The translations under genes and the position numbers were made by a program. A stretch of DNA of 64,000 nucleotides from Maniola hyperantus. Taxonomy: Eukaryota; Arthropoda; Insecta; Lepidoptera; Nymphalidae. The stretch lies in assembly GCF_902806685.2 (NCBI RefSeq), contig NC_048550.1, positions 3,515,383 through 3,579,382 of the forward strand, in the 5' to 3' direction. Each line of letters opens with the position of its first letter. Position 1 is the first letter of the stretch. The notes beneath the pieces were generated by a model. That model was given only the letters and a program-made list of their open reading frames with translations, ran no database searches and had not been told where the DNA came from. This document shows positions 1-10,330 of the stretch, piece by piece.

Positions 1-615
1 TCCTATTTCTACCAGATCAAATGTATGGTATATCATTGGTGGATATGTAACTGGGGTGTAGATTCCGCTAACGACAGGATATGTAAATTGAGTTGGTATG
101 TTTATTCCATCAGTTTCTGCATCTGGATATTGGGGTGGTAAGTATTCACTACCAGCATCTGGTTTACTATCACAAGGACAGCACGGATCACTTTGTTCAT
201 ACTCTGGTATAGGTGTTGTATACTTTCTTTTACATGTGCATTTGCATTGCAATCTTTTAGAGCCGTAATCCAGTTCAGCACTAAAGTAGTTATCATTTTT
301 GTATTTCTTTCTTTTTCGATGCGCTTTTTGGGTGCCGATATGATAGTCTTTCGTCCAACTGTATTCCTCGTTTTGGGATGGTAGGTAGTAAGCTGCTTGA
401 GTGTATTGTAGTGAATGATAATAGATCTGGTTCGTGGCGTACTGATTTAACGTTTTTTGAAATAAAATTAGAATTTCAAGTATAACAATCTGGAAGTTAG
501 CAGGTTTTATTAAAGTTACCATATCAGAATTAATTATTTTACGTAAAAGTCGCCAAGCCATCTGTTGCCTATTTACAAATATTACTTATGTTACCATATT
601 ACGTACCAAGTTCAT
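1..615 (-). CDS. Secreted Tyr/Gln-rich protein with two cysteine triplets, gene 1 (3' end cut by window)
   Basis: I assembled this from two exons. Exon 1 is 615-607 and encodes MNL, followed by donor GTACGTAA. Exon 2 begins at 489 after acceptor CTAACTTCCAG, in phase 0, and stays open for 163 codons to base 1. The joined start is MNLIVILEILILF, a plausible signal peptide. The mature part is rich in Tyr, Gln and Asn, with a basic patch (RKRKK, about residue 61). Cys triplets follow at residues 85/87/89 (CKCTC) and 106/107/109 (CCPC), then a Pro/Tyr/Thr-rich tail. The layout matches its upstream neighbour at 1097-1996, so they look like tandem duplicates. No family is recognised; an extracellular structural role (cuticle, silk or eggshell) is only a guess from composition. 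The coding reading is strong, the exon 1 choice moderate. Confidence 0.72.
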
Positions 616-951
616 AGCTTATTATTTCGTTACATTTTGGCACTTAACTTTTTAAAGTTGTACCAAGCTACGTTAAAATAAAAACAAATCCTGGATTTTA
701 AACCGTGACTCAAACTACATATTCAACAACTTTCCCGTAAGTAGGTACGTATTCACGTAAGTATACGTATATTTATTATAATATTTTATGGCAAGGTGCT
801 CAATAATACAAAATTTGTAACACTTTTATCAAATTTTTATGTAAATAATAAAAATATTGCAATAGTTTCATGTAGTAAGCTGATTCCGTGCTCCCTCATA
901 TTTCTACTTCTCGATATGACGATTCTTGAATAAAATCGCAGCGGTTATAAT

Positions 952-957
952 TTTATT
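952..957 (-). terminator. Probable polyadenylation signal AATAAA of gene 2
   Basis: AATAAA reads on the minus strand about 140 bases past the second possible stop (1097) of the gene at 1097-1996, and about 340 bases before the start codon of gene 1. Position fits; the cleavage site is not visible. Confidence 0.4.
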
Positions 958-1096
958 TAACATAAATCTTTTCAATATAAATTTTCTTTTCACGTATTAA
1001 GTATATCTAATTTATATATCGACATTTGAGTAAGTGTATTGGATATAACAAGTTTATGAAAAAGTAAAAAATACAAATATTAAAAAACTTAAAAAT

Positions 1097-1996
1097 CTAA
1101 TATGACGGAGTTAGTTCATCAATATTTCTTATATCATCTTTTTGTGGGTGTAACACTCTCATACTTCTAAGCTGTAACATTAATTTCTCTGCAAATTTAT
1201 CTGAAATTGGTACTATACCATATTTGTCTTAATTGGTTGTCTTAATTGTCTTAATGCTGTAAGCGTGTATTGACCTTTTTCTTTTATATTGAAAGGGGAT
1301 ATGTCTCTAAATACATCATTGTTTTCTTCAGGTAAAGCATTAGAAAGTGTGACAGTTTCTGATGTAAGTGTTTTAATTGTTTCTGTTTTAATTTCCTTCG
1401 TGTTCATTTCTGTAGTACTTGCTTCTGTTGTTGTTGTTGTACTTTCAGTAGTTGAAGCTGTAGTAGTATCGACAGTCTGTGGAACTGGGGCAACAGTTGT
1501 ATTAGGAGTGATTGGATATGGATATGGGAACGGTAGAAATACGTAGTTTGGTGCTATTACAGGAGGGGGTGTGATGAAACAATTTGGACACACATTTCTA
1601 CAAGCTGGTTTTGTGATGGTTTCATCACATTTATCACAGGCACAATGTTCTTCTACATAATCGTTGTAGTCTTCATAGTTTCCTTGCGACCATTTATTGT
1701 TGTCATAGTCAAATGTTCTTTGATTGGAGTATCGTGAATAAGCAATGTTTTGGTAGGGATATTGGTACCCTTGATGAATTCCACTGTAGACTTCGGGAAT
1801 ATATTGAGAATTTGCATATTGTAAGAGGGGACAGTAAATGTTGATAATTATTACCTAAAAAAAAGCATTTGTTTATTTTTCTCGTTCATTGCTTGAATCA
1901 TAATTTGTAAGATTTTGTGCAGTCAAGTTAATTTTGCAGGTTTTAAATTTTATCTATAAAAATAAGTAAGAGCTTACATACCACTACACTCTTCAT
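1097..1996 (-). CDS. Secreted Tyr-rich, Thr-rich protein with two cysteine triplets, gene 2 (probable frameshift near the end)
   Basis: Exon 1 (1996-1982) encodes MKSVV and ends at donor GTATGTAAG. Exon 2 starts at 1854 after a T-rich tract ending TAG, in phase 0, giving MKSVVVIIINIYCPLLQYA, a good signal peptide. Then come a Tyr/Gln/Asn-rich stretch (residues 23-72), Cys at 76/78/81 and 90/94/97 (CACDKC and CPNC), a Pro/Tyr segment (101-120), and a Thr/Ser-rich stretch (about 130-155) likely to be O-glycosylated. The frame stops at TAG 1215-1213 (218 aa). The -1 frame then continues with a further, clearly protein-like stretch of about 40 residues ending at TAG 1099-1097. A base missing from the A-run at about 1223-1225 would join the two. 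The intron is 1855-1981. It is a paralogue of the gene at 1-615; the family is unknown. Confidence 0.75.
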
Positions 1997-2277
1997 TGTA
2001 TATTTAATTAGAAGATTTTATTTTAAGAACTTGATTTAGATCCACTATACTGTACCACATTAAATCCTAAGCAGGTGTGATTACGATTGTTCCATTTAGC
2101 AGTAACTCATTGTTTGATGTTGTGTAAGTTAGCGAAATTATGGTTGGGCAAAACAATGACCCTTCCAAAGTAAAGAAATAACAAAAAACACATTTACATT
2201 TACATTTACATTTCATTGTTACACACAGTTACATTTCATTACGTTATAAGTTAAGTAATAACGCCTTATTTCCATTA
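1997..2277. other. Upstream region of gene 2
   Basis: AT-rich sequence that should hold the gene 2 promoter (minus strand). A weak TATA-like ACAGTATAGTGG lies about 50 bases upstream of the start codon. A short CATTTA microsatellite sits at about 2190-2215. Nothing else is seen. Confidence 0.3.
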
Positions 2278-2640
2278 TTAGAGTGATTTGAGGAGTTGTT
2301 TCACCTTATTCCACCTTCCTTTCCACCACCTACAACGGCATCGCATGCCACTGTAAGCAATTTCAACCTCACCACCTGATAGGTAGGGCACTTGGACCAC
2401 CCATTGTGCCAGACTCTTTTTCCTACGTACATACAAACTGTGGACCCAATGCCCTTCGGCGTTGTTCTCACTAGATTTCAGCATGAGGTTATCCAAGGGG
2501 CGAATCAACACATTCTTGAAAAGCCGACAACGCATTGCCGGTTCCTCTGGTGCTGCAAATCTTCATGGATGGCCGTAATCACTTAACATCAGGTGGCCTA
2601 CTTGTTTGCGCGCTATTTTAATGGAAAAAAAGTCTGCCAC
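2278..2640 (+). repeat. Dispersed repeat family D1, copy 1
   Basis: Shares long similarity with 35945-36230 (same strand) and 56308-56600 (opposite strand). Shared blocks include 'TTCCTCTGGTGC' and 'GTAATCACTTAACATCAGGT', followed by an A- or T-rich end. The frames are broken, so any coding history is unclear. A non-autonomous retroposon is likely. Confidence 0.7.
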
Positions 2641-3550
2641 CTCGCGAACTTTTTTGTTAGGAATTAACTAGTAAGTGGGAGTGGGTGGATGGTTCACGAC
2701 TTCGGCCTCTCCTGAAATATATACAGTCGTGGAACGACGCCAGAATCGGATTCGCATAAACAACGTTATAATCGGTCAATTGGAGCGAAAATTAATAATG
2801 TCATGTCATGTAAAGCCTACGCGAGCTCTATTGATGTGAAAATCCAGCCAAGTTCAAGCGGGGAGAGCGACTGCATAACCAACTCTTAGCTGTTATAAGA
2901 TGTGATATGTGATACAATAAAATAAACGTTTTTCTTTTCTTTTCTTTTCAAGTTATTCTTATAGCTGTTCAATACCTAGAGAGCTCTGTATCATACTGAG
3001 TTTAAATATTTAGTCAATAACCCTCCTTTGGGCCTCGCCGCAGTCGAGTAAAAAGAAGGAGGAGTCTAATGCATCGAGTTGGTACTTGGCAGATCTATCC
3101 CAGAGGTGGCAATTACTCCATGCTAACCCGAACCTAAGTCTCCGTTGTTGTTTGTACTTACGTAGTTACGTTACGTATTCGCATATCAAGTAGTTATAAA
3201 ATGGGAGCTCTTGATATTTTGGGGAATGTCATAACAGCAGGTCGCCTGGTCGGTTGGCATCGCTTGGCGGGCTAATTCGAGCGTCGAGGTCGTGACCCGA
3301 CGCCCTGGCGCGCTGACCATGCGTGTACATTCCCATTTTCATGCTTTGACGTACGTATAATCTGCTTTTCCTTCATCATCATCATCACGAAACTCACCGC
3401 TAGCCCACTAACTATGTATCACGCATCTCCTCTCTGTATTGCACTCATTGACTGTACCGCTATTTAAGCAACGTTGACCGAAGCAATGAATTCTTCTAGA
3501 TATTATCTGTTTAATAGATGATCAGAACACCATTTGCGGCAGAGGAATAA
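2641..3550. other. Intergenic, no gene seen
   Basis: Unique-looking AT-rich DNA. At about 3010-3055 is a fragment of the common 'CCTCCTTTGGGCCTCGCCGC' repeat (compare 40650-40690). A segment near 3225-3310 is related, inverted, to 4325-4400. Confidence 0.4.
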
Positions 3551-3554
3551 TTTT

Positions 3555-3830
3555 TAGGGTTCCAAAGAGTGCCAACGGGACGCTATTACCAAGCCAGCTC
3601 CGCTGTCCGTTCGTCCGTCCGTCTGTCTTTCAGTGCACTGTATATCTTGTGATCCGTAATAGGTAGAGTTGAAATTTTTTACAGAATGTGTAAGTCTATT
3701 GCCGCTGTAACTAAATATAATATACATTTCAATATGGCCGCTATGAAAGTTCCAAAAAATTTAATTGTTATTTTTTGTACGACGGTACGGAACTCTTCGA
3801 GTGCGAGTCCGACACGCACTTGAATAAATT
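3555..3830. repeat. Rep-3-related fragment
   Basis: Begins TTTTTAGGGTTCC, holds a CCGT/CTGT-rich microsatellite (3606-3632) and ends GTGCGAGTCCGACACGCACT, the same terminal style as the Rep-3 copies at 31555-32680. Divergent. Confidence 0.5.
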
Positions 3831-3956
3831 TATCTTTTCACTAGCTAACCTGCTCCCAGCTTCGCTCGCTCGATTCTCAGTGGAATATTTGAAAATCCTA
3901 AAACTCGAACTTTTTCATTTTTAAAGTAGTAGTATTTTTTATTTACTTTATTAAAG

Positions 3957-4285
3957 TGGTGATAGCCTAGTGGTTAAGACGTCCGCCTCCTAGTCGAAGG
4001 TCAGGGGTTCGATTCCCGGCACGCACCTTTAACTTTTCGGAGCTATGTGTTTTTTAAGTAATTACTAATTAAATATCACTCGGTTTAAAATGGTGAAGAA
4101 AAACATCGTGAGGAAACCTGCATGCCAGAGAGTTCTCCATAATGTTCTTAAAGGTGTGTGATTTGTGAAGACGAAGTCTACCAATCCGCACATGGCCAGC
4201 GTGCTAGACTATGGCCAAAACCCTTCTCTCTGAGAGGAGACCCGTGCTCTGTATTGAGCCGGTCATGGGTTTATCATGATGATAA
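3957..4285 (+). mobile_element. tRNA-derived SINE (SINE-A), near full length
   Basis: The head GATAGCCTAGTGGTTA matches a pol III A box and GGTTCGATTCC a B box. The body 'ACATCGTGAGGAAACCTGCA' and the tail, which ends in TCATGATGAT, are shared with more than ten other copies here. The tRNA part resembles tRNA-Arg(UCU) most, by eye. It is dispersed by LINE machinery. Confidence 0.85.
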
Positions 4286-4471
4286 GTATTTTATTAAAAT
4301 AGAACGCGTATAGTGTATAGAGCACATGTGGAGGGCGTCGGGTCATGACCTCGCACCGCCGAAATTAGCCCGTGACGACAGCGTCTTCATGCCAACTACT
4401 GAACCCCAGAATATTGAGCACATCAGAAACACAACATAAACAAAATAGCACGACGACCGACACCACTGTTC

Positions 4472-4669
4472 ACAACAGTAACCCCTCTTCCCACTTGTCG
4501 TTTGTTGTTGTTTGTCGCTTGATATTCCAGTGACAGAACACTTTTTATGAAGCTATGCACATTGCACACCTGTCGGAAACCTTGGATGAGAAACCGATTT
4601 TGTGTCAAAATGTACTGCCATTGAAACTTCAAGCGACAAACGAAAAACGACAAGTGGGAACGGGGGCTC
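4472..4669. mobile_element. MITE with terminal inverted repeats
   Basis: The ends CCCACTTGTCGTTTG and its reverse complement face each other, with the inverted similarity running about 40 bases and including TTGTCGCTTGA. There is no coding capacity. Confidence 0.6.
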
Positions 4670-4737
4670 AGGAACTTCTAACAAAAAGTCGAGGCTTCGA
4701 CGTCACTAGCAGGAGTCACATGTCAGTACACGTGACA

Positions 4738-4915
4738 TGATGTCAGCCTCCTATTCGGGAGATCCGGGGTTCGACTTACTTTTCGGAGTTACGTGCGTAC
4801 GGTAAAACATCGTGGGGAAACTGCATTCTTGAGTTTTCCATAATGGTTTCAAAAAGTTTTGTGACTTGGCCAGCGTGGTAGACTATGAGTCAGTGACGGG
4901 TAGATGACTAAGACG
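4738..4915 (+). mobile_element. Degenerate SINE-A
   Basis: Lacks the A box. Keeps 'CCTCCTATTCGGGAG', ACTTTTCGGAGTTA, AAACATCGTG and TTGGCCAGCGTGGTAGACTA in order, and ends in GATGATGATGA. Confidence 0.7.
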
Positions 4916-4971
4916 ATGATGATGAACCCAACTAAAACCCTTTAAAAAGGCTTTTAAAATTGTGTCATTGG

Positions 4972-5129
4972 GGCCGATTCTCTTGTACACAATCTCTAAA
5001 CTAAACTAAATTAACAGGTCTAAATCTAGTGCTATCCTTTTCCGCAAGCAACATTATGACAGAGATAGCAATAGTTTTAGACGTGTCATTTTAATTTAGT
5101 TTAGAGATTGTGTACAACGGAATTAGCCA
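4972..5129. mobile_element. Short MITE with about 34-bp inverted ends
   Basis: TTGTACACAATCTCTAAACT near the left end is the reverse complement of the right end. The outer bases GGCCGATTCT and AATTAGCC also pair loosely. The element is 158 bp and noncoding. Confidence 0.7.
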
Positions 5130-5158
5130 CAATTGTTTTTATTACTACAATATTGAAA

Positions 5159-5236
5159 ACTAAGCATACCTACTAATAAACTGCAAGCCTTAATCCCTTG
5201 ATTAAGGCTTGCAGTTTATTAGTAGGTATGCTTAGT
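5159..5236. repeat. Perfect inverted repeat, 37-bp arms, 4-base loop
   Basis: Arms 5159-5195 and 5200-5236 are exact reverse complements around CCTT. Any transcript would form an uninterrupted 37-bp hairpin. It lies about 30 bases from the MITE at 4972-5129 but shares no sequence with it. Confidence 0.9.
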
Positions 5237-5402
5237 ATCTAGTTGGTATCAGGTCAGATTCAAGTAAAGTGCTTTTTCTGGCATTTTTATGGTATTTTAT
5301 AATACACGTAAGTAAAATGTAACAAACAAAATGACAGTTCAACGTTTTGATTTTAGTTTTTCATCAGGCGTTCAGTCCTCTACATTATTTTTAAATCGAT
5401 CT

Positions 5403-5541
5403 TACATCGAGATGGCATTCGGGGTATGAGGCACCCCGTACACCCGCACGTTACCCGTCACCGGGTTAGCGCGGGGGCTGAGCGGGAGTGCGGGGCGTCC
5501 CCACCCCGATTACCATCTCGACCTGTCACGTACTATATAGA
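5403..5541. mobile_element. GC-rich hairpin element P, copy 1
   Basis: CGAGATGGCATTCGGGG at the left and CCCCGATTACCATCTCG at the right are inverted. The core has facing arms of the form CACCCGCAC and GTGCGGGGCG. It is far more GC-rich than its surroundings. Confidence 0.75.
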
Positions 5542-5936
5542 TTAGACTGCGGAATACTTTTTTGGCCTCAAATGAAGCAATCGAATCGATTACACACTTT
5601 TTCTGAATAACATGTTTTATATGTTGGAAATTGGAATAGAACCTTTTTTTTTGCAAAACCATAAAAATGAAGTATCCATAAATAAAGCAACAAAATGTTA
5701 GTACAATGAAAGGGCGCGCAGAGTCAGGATAGACGACCGGTCACAGCGTCGTGACTACTGATAAGCTGATAAACGTAAGGTGATAGCAGTACACCGCTGG
5801 ACAAAGCGGAACGGCACAAGGCGCAATCGCGAGGCCACTACTTAGTCCCATAAGCGATTGCAGGCAGTCATAATAGCTCTAATCTCTCTGCGCAGTTGGT
5901 GTTCTTTCGATTTATTTGATTGGTGGTTTAATCGAA

Positions 5937-6160
5937 ATTTATAAAAGGAAAAGGTGACTGACTGACTGACTGACGGACTGATCTATCAACGCACAGCTCA
6001 AACTACTGGACGGATCGTGCTAAAATTTGGCATGCAGAGCTGTTATGACGTAGGCATCCGCTAAAAAAGGATTTTTGAAAATTCTACCCCTAAGGGAGTA
6101 AAATAAGGGTTTGAAATTTGTGTAGTCCACGCGGACGAAGTCGTGGGCATAGGCTAGTAA
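5937..6160 (+). repeat. Rep-2 (GACT-type) copy
   Basis: Begins TATAAAAGGAAAAGGTGACT, then (GACT)n, 'CAACGCACAGCTCAAACTAC', a TGGCATGCAGA block, 'CCCCTAAGGG', and the end CACGCGGACGAAGTCGTGGG. Shared with 16850, 20145, 45728 and 54640. Confidence 0.75.
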
Positions 6161-6869
6161 TTATTATACTCACACGGATTGACATCCCTGATATTTTCCC
6201 TGAAAAAAAATATTTACAAAATAAACAAAGCCTGTACGGCCCGAATAGCATGGCTCGTGACCCTTATTATCGCCTGTTACATCAGTTCTATCTACGCTAA
6301 CGCTTATGCTGCAAGGCTGTGGCCCTGCGTTTACTATTATTTTTCTGTTGCTCAAGGAAACCCGTTGATAATGCACATTGTCTCTGTAATCTTTTCACCC
6401 GATAGATTTTCAAACATTACGGGCGACAAAATAAGTAAGTAAGTAAATGTTGTTGTGTTTTTTATATATTTTTATATTACTTAAATAAATGTATAAATGT
6501 AAATAATCACTTATTTGTGAATTAGTCTGTCGTAAAGGGTAGATAGAGTCAAAGTAGGTGTAACATAATATATTGACGTCAAAGGATGTTTTTATAAAAA
6601 CAAACAGCAAACTTAGACTGCTTGCTTATTTACGTACTTACACGTTCCTTTTTCCCTCTAACTATGGGACAAACTTGTACTACTTTGGAGTGATGGTACG
6701 ATAAAGAACAACGCAAGCGGGTCCAATTTAGCACCAGGTGAGATTGATTGAGTTGATTGAATGAATGGCTGAAATAACTCGAGTTTTACAGAATTTTGAA
6801 TTTCTGGAGATATTGCCTCTCTTATATTGAAGATCAGACTGATATGTTCTGGAATAGAGATAGCATGCA

Positions 6870-7030
6870 CAAGCGCGGTGGGGGACGACCTCCAGAACGC
6901 CAGCTCTCTGGACTGACGATTTCAAGAAGGTGGTGGAAAGTGGGTCGATAAGAGCCATGTGTGTTAGCGATTAGCGCAGTCTCGGAAAAGTCTATGTCCA
7001 GCAATGGACGCAAACAGGCTGATTGATCGA
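6870..7030 (+). mobile_element. LINE 3'-end remnant
   Basis: One frame reads ALWTDDFKKVVESGS ... GKVYVQQWTQTG and a stop. This is the typical tail that follows reverse transcriptase in many lepidopteran non-LTR elements. One internal stop; 5' truncated. Confidence 0.65.
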
Positions 7031-7059
7031 ACATCGAACCATGTTGAACTAGAATCAAT

Positions 7060-7300
7060 ACACCGGCACTCATCTACTGAGTTTTCCCCAGAATGAGAAG
7101 GGTTCAAGCCATAGTTTATCACAGTAACCAAGTGCTGATTGGCAGACTTTGCCCACTTTTTAAGAACATTATGAAGAGCTACTCAGGCTTGCATGTTTCC
7201 TCACAGATGTTTTTCTTCGCTGTTAAAGCTAGTGATGCTTAATTGTTTAAAACGTATCATCTTCATCATAAACCTATCGCTGGCTCACTACTGATAACAG
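7060..7300 (-). mobile_element. Degenerate SINE-A, reverse
   Basis: Reads antisense: GAGAAGGGTT, 'GAACATTATGAAGAGCT', 'GCATGTTTCCTCACA', then a second tail piece 'CCTATCGCTGGCTCACTACT' at 7266-7290. Rearranged. Confidence 0.6.
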
Positions 7301-7375
7301 GTCACCGATCAGAAGGGCCTTGTCATAGTCCATCATGCAGGCCAAGAGCAGATTGGCAGACGCGACAGATTAAAA

Positions 7376-7535
7376 CATACATACATTACGCGGCCGGCAG
7401 AAAGTAATGCACCTACATCGGCCTTTAGAGTGACTTTTCGGCTTTGTAGAGCGTTGACTCTGTCACTAATACCTATATGACGTTTTGTCGGTCTTAACGA
7501 CAGAAAAAATGCTCTACAAATCTGCTATCTCCTTC
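7376..7535. mobile_element. Half copy of the DNA element seen at 63060-63396
   Basis: GCGGCCGGCAGAAAGTAATG and the following 'ACCTACATCGGCCTTTAGA' match the termini of the 63060-63396 element. GCTCTACAAA and the TATATGACG part match its interior. Confidence 0.55.
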
Positions 7536-7551
7536 TAAATACTGTATCTAG

Positions 7552-7579
7552 CTGCTATCCGAAAATTTTCGGATAGCAG
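7552..7579. repeat. 28-bp perfect palindrome
   Basis: Fourteen-base arms (CTGCTATCCGAAAA and its complement) meet with no spacer. Confidence 0.85.
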
Positions 7580-7620
7580 GATCAAAATCAGGAGCTCCCG
7601 AATATGAGGCTGACACCGGC

Positions 7621-7909
7621 ACTATAAAAGGTCGAATTCCCAATAAGTTGTTAGGATGTAACCGTTCAGGCTTCCAGGCAAGTGGCATCGGAAGGTTAAG
7701 AGCCCGTTATCGGCTGTTATCAGCGCCGTGCCGTGCCCCATTTGCTCGTTTGACCTGACACCGCAGTTATCAGTTGAGCGCGCGATAAAACGTACCTGTT
7801 ATTACCTTTGCCCGGTGTTTTTAGTGAAAATATTTGTCGTTTTAATACCGTTTATTTGTGTTTACAAAGTTTCCAAACCTGGATTTAGTTACCTGGATCT
7901 GATGCGAGA
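7621..7909 (+). promoter_or_regulatory. Candidate promoter and 5' UTR exon
   Basis: ACTATAAAAGG (about 7620) is a good TATA box in unique sequence. TATCAGTTG at 7767 is an arthropod initiator-like motif. The following 140 bases look like 5' UTR and end near AGAAG/GTTGAGTG, a possible donor. It could serve the coding exon at 9944, which has a possible acceptor TGCTTACAG just before 9900. This is inference from signals only. Confidence 0.25.
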
Positions 7910-8330
7910 AGGTTGAGTGTTCAAGTAGTTTGTAGAGAAACGAATAATTTGCAAAGTAAACAGTTTTATTTTCTAGTTTTCAAACTGACATGTGGCTTGA
8001 TGATCTTTGTATACATATATCTGTTGTTCATTTATTCCATAATTTTCCGTCTCGGCTTTCATTCAAAGAATTGCACAATTTTGCGTTAGTATCTTTAACA
8101 AAGCGCGACGTGCAATCTATTGTTTTATCTGTTTGTTTGTTATTAGGGACTTTTTATCATAATACATACCTACTATGTACTTACATCTAAACATTTACTT
8201 TTAGTTTTAATCGGTTCAAACAAAACAGTATTAAACAATAATAAGTTTCATATTATTTCTAACTTCAGTGTCTTAATTCGACCTCCCTGGCTCAGTGGTG
8301 AGCACTGATTGTCTTACAATTTTAAGCTAT
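7910..8330. other. AT-rich sequence, no gene seen
   Basis: No repeat that I recognise and no protein-like frame. Confidence 0.4.
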
Positions 8331-8429
8331 TTCAGGGTGGATTCCCAGGAGGGGCAATTTGAGAATCCCAATTATTCGAGGTTGTAATTTCTGAATCAAC
8401 CTCGAACTCAAACTCCAACTTGCGTGCAC

Positions 8430-8600
8430 AGTAGGTCGGTTTCGTAAAATCTCGATTGTTCTGATTGGCTGAATTTGTGCGATTCTTGTTGCAACAATGC
8501 ATTGTTGATTGTAGCCAATAGTGAGCGAGCATGAACCAATCAGAGGTGATTGCGATCGTTACATTGTAGCTGTCATTCTACCGCAATCGAGCAGCTGAAG
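8430..8600 (+). mobile_element. MITE-C copy (divergent ends)
   Basis: 'ATTGTTCTGATTGGCTGAAT', the TTGTTGCAACAATGCATTG block, 'CCAATAGTGAGCGAGCAT' and GATTGCGATCGT follow the order in the well-defined copies at 48754-48930 and 60192-60373. Confidence 0.75.
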
Positions 8601-9481
8601 CCTACATTCGTTCAGGACATGCTCAACTGTTTGCTTGCTGTCTGAGGAGCAGAAGTCATTCGGAAGAGAGCATTCGGGTCTGTCGCGGAGCAGATAGTTA
8701 TAATAATTATAGTACCTATAGTTTCAATATTATCCTTGGCTTCTAAGTTAGGTTTGCCTCATAGACCGAACAGTAACCTTTACTCTACAAGCAGCCTGTT
8801 CCCCAAAACAATGGTAGGCGTGATCGGTTGCTGCAGCCTTTGAGTGATACATTACATTGAAAGCATACTCTTGTTTATGTTGCTCGCGAATGATTGATTA
8901 CACAACTCTTAAAATCATATAGCTGTTCAATTGTCGGTATTAGCTATTATTTTGAGACAACTTTATTTGTTATATTGAATTTGAGTTTGATGTCTCGAGT
9001 TGGCATAAAAAAATCGAGAAGAATGGTTGATTAGTGCATATTATTATACTTAATACATACGACTCGCACTTAGCCGGTTTTTGTATTGAAAACCTCTCAA
9101 TATATCAAATTTATTCTCGTATAAGACTTATTTTACGTTGGTGAAATCGGCCCTAAATAGAAAAAAGCGAAAGACAAAACGACTAGAAATGTAAATAATG
9201 CATAGATATAGAAATCTAAAGTTCATAGTCACGGACGCTGAGTGTCTTTATCATTTTGATTATATCTTATGAGTAATCTAGCTATTCAGTACAAATAGGC
9301 ACTTGTATGATAAATTATAATCAATAGACTAGATATCGTAATTCTATGTAGTTGAGGGCCAACTAATTTGATATTATGATGATCTATTTTTTAACAGACT
9401 TCTTTAATAGAGCTATTATAGATTTCGTTTTGTTTTCATTAAAATCTGTTCTCACCAAGGTACATATATTAAGTTCAGTTA
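8601..9481. other. Intergenic, no gene seen
   Basis: AT-rich. A fragment 'GACTCGCACTTAGCCGGTTTT' at about 9060 is the common Rep-3 terminus. Nothing else is supported. Confidence 0.4.
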
Positions 9482-9668
9482 TCTTCTCTATGTATAAAAA
9501 TGAATCGCTGAATGTGTTGCTGATCGCAAATCTCGAGAACAGCTGAACCGATTTCGCTAATTCTTTTTTTATAATATTCCTTGAAGTACGAGGATGGTTC
9601 TCATGTTCAACCTCCCCCTCAATATTCTAAACTCCACCCGAGCGAAGCCGGGGTGGTTCAGCTAGTTA
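9482..9668 (+). repeat. Rep-4 copy
   Basis: 'CTCGAGAACAGCTGAACCG', 'ATTTCGCTAATTCTTTTTTT' and 'CTTGAAGTACGAGGATGG' are shared with 44398-44572 (plus) and 62395-62650 (minus). Ends GGTTCAGCTAGTTA. Confidence 0.75.
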
Positions 9669-9943
9669 GAAATAAAACTTGCAGATGCTTGCTGACATTG
9701 TTAGTTATTGCAAGTTGTAATGATTAATTAATTTTAATTAGTAGCTAAAACCAAGCTTACCAATACCAACCAAGCGAGTATTCACACTGTACAGTGTACA
9801 GGCGACATGAAAGTGACTTAACTATAGCAAGTTTTTATTGCTAGTGAACACTTGGCAATAATTATGCTCACAAAACTTAATTATCAAAAATGCTTACAGG
9901 TCACTTTGAAATCAATTTTATAAAAAAATAGGTTCATATAATA

Positions 9944-10157
9944 ATGTCTGAATCGACTTTAAAAATACAAGAACCGCATAGGAAAATGGCGTTAGATCGT
10001 GAGTCCGATAAGTGTTGTGATGAAGTGATGAAAGGTGATGATTTAGTGAAAAGTGAAGTGATGGTGAAGGAGGAGGGTGATGAAAGGATCACCAGCCACC
10101 GGGAGAACAGGCTGACAAGTATCATAGACCAGCTGCGATGCCAGAGCCAGCTGAAAG
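9944..10157 (+). CDS. First coding exon of an acidic, probably nuclear protein
   Basis: ATG at 9944 (context ATAATAATG) opens 71 codons plus one base, ending at AAAG/GTAAGA, a strong donor, so the exon exits in phase 1. The peptide is charged: MSESTLKIQEPHRKMALD at the start, an acidic middle with LVKSE and MVKEE (two matches to the SUMO consensus psi-K-x-E), and a helix-like end, NRLTSIIDQLRCQSQLK. Codon use and the absence of low complexity separate it from nearby repeats. Reading on past the donor gives a non-protein-like tail and a stop at 10214, which supports splicing. The next exon may be 46521-46562. The N-terminus resembles those of transcriptional regulators, but I cannot name the family. 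Confidence 0.62.
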
Positions 10158-10330
10158 GTAAGATTAGCATAAATAACAATATTTTATGGATCTCTTCAAT
10201 GAAACCTTTTAATTGATATCAAAGTCCTATAAAATTATATCCGGAGATGAATAAACATAATACTCAAAATGCCTTTCGTATACGTTGGTCCAATGCCAAT
10301 GGGACTGGTCCGCCCTGGGCCTCGGGTCTT

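Noticed and set aside
102..296. Open frame on the minus strand at 102-296
   Set aside because: It overlaps exon 2 of gene 1 in another frame. The spliced frame has a signal peptide, a cysteine cluster and good splice sites; this one has none.
1289..1546. Plus-strand open frame rich in Val/Ser
   Set aside because: It is the antisense of the Thr-rich part of gene 2, where ACN codons read as valine-rich on the other strand.
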